Source of the DNA: an uncultured Acidovorax sp.
GTDB lineage: Bacteria; Pseudomonadota; Gammaproteobacteria; Burkholderiales; Burkholderiaceae_C
DNA: 64,000 nucleotides
Direction of reading: 5' to 3'
Assembly: GCA_913774625.1 (NCBI GenBank)
Contig: CAJYHL010000036.1
Span: forward strand, 62,001-126,000
Every line of letters begins with the position of its first letter. The stretch's first letter is position 1. Under the pieces are notes generated by a model that did no database searches, was not told the DNA's origin, and saw only the letters and a program-made list of their open reading frames with translations. Both the position numbers and the translations under genes were made by a program. Shown piece after piece: positions 58,736 through 64,000 of the stretch.

Positions 58736-59161
58736 TCACTGCGGCCGGGCTGCGGGGTGCTCCAGCGTCAGCCAGCGCATCAGGCCCTGGCGGCGCGCCA
58801 CGGTCTCCGCCGTGAGGCACTCGTGGTAGTGGCGCGGCCCCTCAGGCTGGGCTTCCGTGCCCCGCGTGGCTTGCTTGCACCGCGTGATGCGCTCGCGCTG
58901 CCAGGCCGACTGCTCCTGCCGCAACTGTGGCCGCTCGTGCGCCGACAGCGCCCGCATCGCGTCGCCGTACAGGATCGCGATGGCCGTGTCCGCCTGCTGC
59001 CACGCCTGTACCGCGCAGGCATTGGTCTCGGCCACCGTGCCGCCGGGCTGGCAGGCCCCGCCCGCCTGGGCGTAGGCGCCGGCACTGCACATCACAACGG
59101 CGAGGGCTCCAGTTGCTCGGAATACTTCGGGGAGTCGTTGCCACGTCTTGGGAATGTCCAT
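58736..59161 (-). CDS. Exported LprI/DUF1311-like protein
   Basis: A 141-residue secreted protein. A hydrophobic leader ends near GAYAQAGG. The mature part has four or so cysteines (ACQPGG, NACAV, RCKQ, HECL) and the LprI-like segment ILYGDAMRALSAHERPQLRQ, QSAWQRERITRCK. LprI-type proteins can inhibit lysozyme, but many members are uncharacterised. The ATG at 59161 is chosen to place the leader at the N-terminus. Copy B of the structured repeat lies 42 bp upstream of its start. Confidence 0.78.
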   Translation of the reverse strand: MDIPKTWQRLPEVFRATGALAVVMCSAGAYAQAGGACQPGGTVAETNACAVQAWQQADTAIAILYGDAMRALSAHERPQLRQEQSAWQRERITRCKQATRGTEAQPEGPRHYHECLTAETVARRQGLMRWLTLEHPAARPQ

Positions 59162-59202
59162 CCTTCGCTTGTACCACTGCGCAAACATCTGCGCGGCCCG
59201 AG

Positions 59203-59305
59203 GCCAGCAGACGCCGTGGAACTGGCTTTGCCAGGCCACTGGCGTCGTCCCCCTTCCCGCGCGCCAGCGCGAGAGAAGGGGGAAGGCGCGCAGCGCCTCA
59301 GGGGG
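59203..59305 (-). repeat. Structured intergenic repeat, copy B (three hairpins)
   Basis: The second copy of the element after tas, inverted on the map but in the same orientation relative to its upstream gene: it begins 20 bases after the mmsA stop codon. Stem 1 is AGGCGC/GCGCCT (59284-59298 region), stem 2 CCCCCTTC/GAAGGGGG (59249-59282) with an internal CGCGC/GCGCG, stem 3 GACGCC/GGCGTC (59210-59246) enclosing GTGG/CCAC and CTGGC-AAA-GCCAG. Compared with copy A, stem positions that differ have changed on both strands. Confidence 0.8.
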
Positions 59306-59333
59306 ATGTCACTTCATTCAAGATGTCACTTCA
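59305..59333. repeat. 12-bp direct repeat at the mmsA stop codon
   Basis: GATGTCACTTCA occurs at 59305-59316 and 59322-59333. The second copy covers the end of mmsA including its stop; the first abuts the structured repeat. This may be a small duplication that occurred next to the element. Confidence 0.6.
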
Positions 59334-60849
59334 GACTTATTGTGGTGTTCACCCCGTGCGCGACCGTGCTGTCATCGAACCACCGCGCCGTCACCGTCTT
59401 GGTCTGCGTGTAGAACAGCACCACCTGCTTGCCGTAGGGCCCCAGGTCGCCCAGCTTCGACGCGCGCGAGCCGGAGAACGAGAAGAGGGGCACCGGCACG
59501 GGGATCGGCACGTTGATGCCCACCTGGCCCACGTCGATCTCTTCCTGGAACTTGCGCGCCGCCGCGCCCGACTGCGTGAAGATGGCCGTGCCGTTGCCGT
59601 TCGGGTTGGCGTTGATGAAGCGAATCGCTTCGTCGATGTCGGCCGCTGCCGCAAGGCACAGCACGGGGCCGAAGATCTCCTGGTCGTAGATGGCCATGCC
59701 GGGCTTCACGCCGCTGAAGATGGTCGGGCCGACGAAGTTGCCCTTCTCGAAGCCCGCCACCTGCGGCCTGCGGCCGTCCAGCTCCAGCGTGGCGCCGTCG
59801 GCGATGCCGCGCTCGATCAGCCCTTCGACGCGGTCCTTGGCGGCGCAGGAGACCAGCGGGCCCACGTCCGTGCCCTTTTCGGTGCCGGCGTTGACCTTGA
59901 GCGTCTTGGCCTTGGCGACCAGCTCGGGAATCCACTGCTGCGCCTCGCCCACCAGCACCACCACCGACAGCGCCATGCAGCGCTGGCCTGCCGCGCCGAA
60001 GGCGGCACCCGCCAGGGCGTTGAGCGTCTGCTCCTTGTTCGCGTCGGGCAGCACGATGGCATGGTTCTTCGCGCCCATCATGCACTGCACGCGTTTGCCG
60101 TTGAGGCTGGCGCGGTTGTACACATGCGTGCCCACCTTGGTGGAGCCCACGAAACTGATGGCCTTGATCTGAGGATGGTCGCAAAGGGCGTTCACGGCGT
60201 CTTCGCCGCCATGCACCACGTTCAGCACGCCGGGCGGAATGCCGGCCTCCAGCGCCAGCTCGCACAGGCGCATGGTCACCATCGGATCCTGCTCGCTGGG
60301 CTTGAGCACGAAAGTGTTGCCCGTGGAGATGGCCATGGGGAACATCCAGAGCGGGATCATGGCCGGGAAGTTGAACGGCGTGATGCCCGCGCACACGCCC
60401 AGCGGCTGCAGCAGCGTGTAGGTATCGACTCCGCCGGCCACGTTGTTGGCCAGCTCGCCCAGCTGCAGGTTGCCGATGGCGCTCGCGTGCTCCACCACTT
60501 CCACGCCGCGGAACACGTCGCCCTCGGCATCGGGCAGGGTCTTGCCCTGTTCGGCCGTCAGCAGCGCGGCCAGCTCGCCCATGTTCTCGCGGATCAGCTG
60601 CTGCAGCTTGAGAAAGATGCGCCCCCGGGCGCCGATGGGCGTCTTCTTCCAGGTCTTGAACGCCTCATGGGCGGAGGCCACGGCCGCGTCGATCTCATCG
60701 GGCGTGGCGAAGGGCACGCGCGCAAGCACCTCCTGCGTGGCGGGGTTGACCACATTGCGCCACTGCGTGGTCTTGGATTCGACGATCTGGCCGCCGATCA
60801 GCAGCTTGACGGTGGGCGCCAGCACGGCGGTGGACTGGGGGGCGTTCAT
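59326..60849 (-). CDS. mmsA: Methylmalonate-semialdehyde dehydrogenase (acylating)
   Basis: A 507-residue aldehyde dehydrogenase that converts methylmalonate semialdehyde to propionyl-CoA. The CoA-acylating MmsA subgroup is indicated by [48 protein letters not shown]-type spacing and the catalytic Cys in [32 protein letters not shown] near the C-terminus is diagnostic. It is divergent from a LysR regulator. Its stop is embedded in a short direct repeat. Confidence 0.94.
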   Translation of the reverse strand: MNAPQSTAVLAPTVKLLIGGQIVESKTTQWRNVVNPATQEVLARVPFATPDEIDAAVASAHEAFKTWKKTPIGARGRIFLKLQQLIRENMGELAALLTAEQGKTLPDAEGDVFRGVEVVEHASAIGNLQLGELANNVAGGVDTYTLLQPLGVCAGITPFNFPAMIPLWMFPMAISTGNTFVLKPSEQDPMVTMRLCELALEAGIPPGVLNVVHGGEDAVNALCDHPQIKAISFVGSTKVGTHVYNRASLNGKRVQCMMGAKNHAIVLPDANKEQTLNALAGAAFGAAGQRCMALSVVVLVGEAQQWIPELVAKAKTLKVNAGTEKGTDVGPLVSCAAKDRVEGLIERGIADGATLELDGRRPQVAGFEKGNFVGPTIFSGVKPGMAIYDQEIFGPVLCLAAAADIDEAIRFINANPNGNGTAIFTQSGAAARKFQEEIDVGQVGINVPIPVPVPLFSFSGSRASKLGDLGPYGKQVVLFYTQTKTVTARWFDDSTVAHGVNTTISLK

Positions 60850-60956
60850 GGTGCTTGTCTCCTGGGTTATTTATCGGTTTGCCGGTCTGCCGGTCTGGGG
60901 CTTGCCGGCGTGAGGGCCATCGTATCCGTGCGAAATTGCCAGGACAATGGAGAATC

Positions 60957-60982
60957 ATGCACTGCGGCTTTGCATAAATGCA
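60957..60982. promoter_or_regulatory. Inverted-repeat cluster between mmsA and LysR gene
   Basis: TGCAT-AA-ATGCA (60971-60982) is a perfect short palindrome, and ATGCA at 60957-60961 pairs with the TGCAT arm as well. The cluster lies in the 158-bp divergent gap close to the LysR start and could be its binding site. A second symmetric word, ATTG-N6-CAAT, lies a few bases further towards mmsA. Evidence is sequence symmetry only. Confidence 0.35.
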
Positions 60983-61007
60983 CGGACCATCCGCCGAGAT
61001 ACACGAC

Positions 61008-61901
61008 ATGGACTGGGACAACCTGCGCTATTTCCTCGAACTCGCCCGCAGCGGCACCCTGGCCGCCGCAGCGCGCCGCACGGGCGTGGAGCACACCACG
61101 GTGGCGCGCCGCATCCAGGCGCTGGAAAAGCAGCTGGGCACTGCGCTCTTCGCCCGCGAGGCCGGTGGACACCGCCTGACCGAAGCCGGCCGCCAGCTGC
61201 TGCCGGCCGCCGAAGCCATGGAAACCGCCGTGCTGGGCGTGGAGCGCGCCGTGCCCGCTACAGGCGGCGGTCCCACGGGGGTGGTGCGGGTGGGCGCCAC
61301 GGAGGGTTTCGGCACGCTGATCCTGGCCCCGGAGCTGGCGAAGCTCACGCAAAAGCATCCGGGCCTCACCATCGACCTGCTGGCCCTGCCGCGCATGCTG
61401 CATCTGAGCCGGCGCGAGGCCGACATCGTCATCTCGCTGGAGCGACCCACGCGCGGCTCGGTCATCGTCACCCGGCTGGCCGACTACACGCTGCGCCTCT
61501 ACGGCCAGCGCGAATACCTGGCCCGCCGCCCGCTGATACGCACGCGCGACGACCTGCGCCACCACGCCTTCGTGAGCTATGTGGACGACCTGCTGTTCAC
61601 CAAGGAACTGCAGTTCCTCGACGCGCTACACCCGCCCGAGCGCTTCGCGCTGCGCAGCACCAGCATCACCGCGCAGTACGAGGCCGTGCGCGCCGGCGCC
61701 GGGCTGGCGGTGCTGCCTGCCTTTCTGGCGGACCGCGACCCGGTGCTGGCGCGGGTGCTGCCGGAGGAGGCGCGGTTCACCCGCACGTTCTGGATGAGCA
61801 TGCCGGGGGAGGCCAAGCACCAGGCTCGCATGCAGGCGGTGTGGAATTTCCTGAAAGAGGCGGGGCAGGCCGGCGCTTCCCGCCTGCTCATGACGAATTG
61901 A
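61008..61901 (+). CDS. LysR-family regulator divergent from mmsA
   Basis: A 297-residue LysR protein. It starts MDWDNLRYFLELARSGTL; the helix-turn-helix runs AAAARRTGVEHTTVARRIQAL. The effector domain (about 90-290) has GVVRVGATEGFGTLILAPEL. The ATG at 61008 matches the subgroup start (an earlier ATG at 60978 would add ten residues). Its divergence from mmsA suggests control of the valine-degradation genes, with a pathway intermediate as inducer. Confidence 0.9.
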   Translation: MDWDNLRYFLELARSGTLAAAARRTGVEHTTVARRIQALEKQLGTALFAREAGGHRLTEAGRQLLPAAEAMETAVLGVERAVPATGGGPTGVVRVGATEGFGTLILAPELAKLTQKHPGLTIDLLALPRMLHLSRREADIVISLERPTRGSVIVTRLADYTLRLYGQREYLARRPLIRTRDDLRHHAFVSYVDDLLFTKELQFLDALHPPERFALRSTSITAQYEAVRAGAGLAVLPAFLADRDPVLARVLPEEARFTRTFWMSMPGEAKHQARMQAVWNFLKEAGQAGASRLLMTN

Positions 61902-61922
61902 CCGCGACGGCTGCCGGTGAGG

Positions 61923-61945
61923 CGCTCCGCTGGCGGAGCGATCTT
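61923..61945 (+). terminator. Weak hairpin after the LysR gene
   Basis: A 7-bp stem, CGCTCCG/CGGAGCG, with a 4-base loop lies about 20 bases after the stop, followed only by ATCTTCC. The weak T content makes intrinsic termination uncertain. Confidence 0.35.
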
Positions 61946-62131
61946 CCCTGCGCCCGTGGCGGTTTTGCCCGCCGCACCCGCCGCCATCCCCTATGATCCG
62001 CCCCTTTGCGATCGACGCGGCCTTTTCGGCCTTTCTTTCCTCCTTCGTTTTGCAGGGCGCCAGCGGATCATGCAGGTCCGGCCGAGAACCGTTGCGCAGC
62101 CTGTCTTGACTGTTTCCCCGGAGTCCCCCGC

Positions 62132-63535
62132 ATGACACACCCAGCCCCGCCAGCCGGCCCGGGCTCGCACGGTCACGACGACCTGCAGCGCAATCTCACC
62201 AACCGCCACATCCAGCTTATCGCCATCGGTGGTGCCATCGGCACGGGCCTGTTCATGGGTTCGGGCAAGACCATCAGCCTGGCCGGGCCGTCCATCGTCT
62301 TCGTGTACGCCATCATCGGCATGGTGCTGTTCTTCGTGATGCGGGCCATGGGCGAATTGCTGCTGTCCAACCTGCAGTACAAGTCGTTCATCGACTTCTC
62401 GGCCGATCTGCTGGGGCCCTGGGCGGGTTTCTTCACGGGCTGGACCTACTGGTTCTGCTGGATCGTGACCGGCATCGCCGACGTGATCGCCATCTCGGCC
62501 TATACGCAGTTCTGGTTTCCGCATCTGCCGCAGTGGGCGCCGGCCCTGGGCTGCGTGGGCCTGCTGCTCTCGCTCAACCTGCTGACCGTGAAGCTCTTCG
62601 GCGAGATCGAGTTCTGGTTCGCCATGATCAAGATCATCGCCATCGTGGCGCTGGTGGGCACGGGCCTCTACATGGTGGCGACGGCCTTCCAGTCGCCCGG
62701 CGGCCACACGGCGACGCTGGCCCATCTGTGGAACGACGGCGGCATGTTCCCGCATGGCCTGATGGGCTTCTTCGCGGGTTTCCAGATCGCGATCTTCGCG
62801 TTCGCGGGCATCGAGCTGGTGGGAACGACCGCGGCCGAGGCCAAGGACCCGGAGCGCACGCTGCCGCGCGCCATCAATTCCATTCCGCTGCGCATCATCG
62901 TGTTCTACGTGCTGTCGCTCGTCGCCATCATGTCCGTCACGCCCTGGCGCGAGGTGGTGCCGGGCAAGAGCCCGTTCGTGGAACTGTTCGTGCTGGCCGG
63001 CCTGCCGGCGGCGGCCGGCATCATCAACTTCGTGGTGCTGACCTCGGCGGCTTCCTCGGCCAACAGCGGCGTGTTTTCCACCAGCCGCATGCTGTTCGGG
63101 CTGGCGCTCAAGGGCGATGCGCCCAGGGCCTTCGCCCGCCTGTCGGCCAGCAGCGTGCCTTCGCGCGGGCTGCTGTTCTCGTGCGCCTGCCTGCTGCTGG
63201 GCGCCTTCCTGATGTGGGTGGTGCCGGATCTGGTGGAGGCGTTCACGCTGGTGACCACCGTGTCGGCCATCCTCTACATGTTCGTGTGGTCGTTGATCCT
63301 GCTGTCCTATATCGCCTACCGCCGCCGGCGCGCCACGCTGCATGCGGCGTCGAAGTACAAGATGCCCGGCGGTGTGGCCGTGTGCTGCCTGTGCCTGGCC
63401 TTCTTCGCGGGCGTGATGGTGCTGCTGTCGCTGGAAGCCGACACCCGCCAGGCACTGATCGCCACGCCCGCATGGTTCGTGCTGCTGGCTGTGGCCTACC
63501 AGTTCGTGTGCCGCCGGGCCCGCAGGGCCGGCTGA
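62132..63535 (+). CDS. Amino-acid permease (CycA/AnsP-type APC transporter)
   Basis: A 467-residue APC-superfamily permease with about 12 membrane segments. NLTNRHIQLIAIGGAIGTGL and FMGSGKTISLAGPSI form the unwound first helix typical of the amino-acid transporter family. GIELVGTTAAEAKDPERTLP and SSANSGVFSTSRMLFGLA agree with the CycA (D-Ala/D-Ser/Gly) and related branch. The exact substrates are uncertain; CycA-like activity would link it to the D-serine genes elsewhere in the window, but this is inference. ATG 62132 is chosen over upstream starts. Confidence 0.88.
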   Translation: MTHPAPPAGPGSHGHDDLQRNLTNRHIQLIAIGGAIGTGLFMGSGKTISLAGPSIVFVYAIIGMVLFFVMRAMGELLLSNLQYKSFIDFSADLLGPWAGFFTGWTYWFCWIVTGIADVIAISAYTQFWFPHLPQWAPALGCVGLLLSLNLLTVKLFGEIEFWFAMIKIIAIVALVGTGLYMVATAFQSPGGHTATLAHLWNDGGMFPHGLMGFFAGFQIAIFAFAGIELVGTTAAEAKDPERTLPRAINSIPLRIIVFYVLSLVAIMSVTPWREVVPGKSPFVELFVLAGLPAAAGIINFVVLTSAASSANSGVFSTSRMLFGLALKGDAPRAFARLSASSVPSRGLLFSCACLLLGAFLMWVVPDLVEAFTLVTTVSAILYMFVWSLILLSYIAYRRRRATLHAASKYKMPGGVAVCCLCLAFFAGVMVLLSLEADTRQALIATPAWFVLLAVAYQFVCRRARRAG

Positions 63536-63548
63536 GGGCGCAGGACGG

Positions 63549-64000
63549 TCAGACCAGCCGCTGCAGCAGCAGGTGCGGCTGCAGCGGCTTACCCAGGTGG
63601 GCGTCGAAGCCGGCAGCCAGTGCGCGTTCCTTGTCCTGCGGGCGGGCGAAGGCGGTGAGGGCGATGGAGCGCAGTCGCGGCGTGCGGCCGGCGGCGGCCT
63701 CGCGTTCGCGGATGGCAGCGATGAGCTGGTAGCCGTCCTTGCCCGGCAGGCCGATGTCGCTGACCAGCAGGTCGGGCCACTGCCGGTCGATCTCTTCGAG
63801 CGCCGCATCGTAGCTGGCGACCGAGCGCACGCGCGCCCCCTGGTCGCTGAGCACGATGCCCAGCATCTCGCTGGTGTCGGCGTTGTCCTCCACCACGAGG
63901 ATGTCCTTGTCCTCCAGCAGGCGCTGGCTGCCGTCCATCGCATGCGCACCGTCGCTTTCGGCGCCGGCCTCCGCGGCCATGCCGTGCTCGTCGGGGGCCA
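63549..64000 (-). CDS. C-terminal receiver domain, probably of a hybrid sensor kinase (cut by window edge)
   Basis: A CheY-like receiver domain (DILVVEDNADTSEMLGIVLS, phospho-acceptor Asp in LLVSDIGLPGKDG, Thr in SIALTAFA, Lys in HLGKPLQP). The frame is still open at the edge, beyond an ATG at 63980, and reads a Gly/Glu/Ala-rich linker, so this is more likely the end of a hybrid histidine kinase than a stand-alone regulator. It ends two bases-pairs-class short of the permease gene's convergent stop region (13 bp). Confidence 0.7.
   Translation of the reverse strand, partial: APDEHGMAAEAGAESDGAHAMDGSQRLLEDKDILVVEDNADTSEMLGIVLSDQGARVRSVASYDAALEEIDRQWPDLLVSDIGLPGKDGYQLIAAIREREAAAGRTPRLRSIALTAFARPQDKERALAAGFDAHLGKPLQPHLLLQRLV

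Noticed and set aside
62016-62042. Terminator-like GGCC...GGCC with T-rich tail before the permease
   Set aside because: The stem is just four pairs and is its own palindrome; too weak to call.

Overview
The window is dense, high-GC bacterial DNA with short gaps and mixed strands. Its gene content suggests a betaproteobacterium of the family Comamonadaceae (Acidovorax-like). The supports are a Bug-family periplasmic receptor, a TctD/TctE-type two-component system beside a CitMHS citrate carrier, azurin, several LysR regulators with divergent targets, and a complete valine-degradation block. The placement rests on protein families and base composition alone; no rRNA or tRNA gene is visible. 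No transposase, integrase, phage gene or CRISPR array was found, so this reads as a chromosomal segment with a few accessory insertions such as hipBA.

Layout. 1-2.1 kb: a cut-off 7TMR-DISM membrane sensor divergent from an OmpR-like response regulator. 2.1-11.7 kb: housekeeping and transport genes (alpha/beta hydrolase, Tas aldo/keto reductase, YbaK deacylase, PlsY acyltransferase, a membrane diguanylate cyclase, a TonB-dependent receptor, an EmrE-type exporter, a lipoprotein sugar dehydrogenase). 11.7-13.4 kb: a hipBA toxin-antitoxin operon with an AT-rich promoter and an inverted repeat. 13.4-19.8 kb: a LysR regulator divergent from D-serine dehydratase, Bug receptor, amidase and FAD amino-acid oxidase, probably one catabolic operon. 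19.8-20.6 kb: a YjfB-type motility protein and an unrecognised 182-aa protein sharing its ends, behind a good sigma-28 (FliA) promoter match. 20.6-31.3 kb: a flavin disulfide reductase, a YigZ/IMPACT protein, azurin with an FNR-type box, a chemoreceptor, YgiQ, a CoA-transferase and the citrate carrier. 31.6-37.9 kb: tctD, tctE, a periplasmic binding protein and alaS. 38-49 kb: two more diguanylate cyclases, trmB-gluQ, a renalase-like oxidase, LysR/flavodoxin/pirin, trhO, a MinD/FlhG-like ATPase paired with a GGDEF protein, and a SulP permease. 49-55.9 kb: a BON lipoprotein, metC, tesA/ybbA, rlmB, a sirtuin and a two-part chromate transporter. 56-62 kb: mmsB, acyl-CoA dehydrogenase and mmsA for valine/isobutyrate breakdown, with a LysR regulator divergent from mmsA. 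62-64 kb: an amino-acid permease and the end of a receiver-domain protein.

The most interesting features are non-coding or small. A ~100-bp intergenic element occurs twice, at 4237-4336 and on the other strand at 59203-59305. Each copy starts just after a stop codon, and compensatory base changes support three hairpins. The YjfB-like pair may be an undescribed small flagellar-regulon module. Several operator-like sites coincide with sensible promoter positions: the FNR box before azurin, the palindrome between LysR and flavodoxin, the T-N11-A site before dsdA and the inverted repeat before hipB.

Signal transduction is over-represented: three diguanylate cyclases that all keep the RxxD inhibitory site, two complete response regulators plus a partial receiver, two sensor kinases or sensor-like proteins, one chemoreceptor and four LysR regulators.
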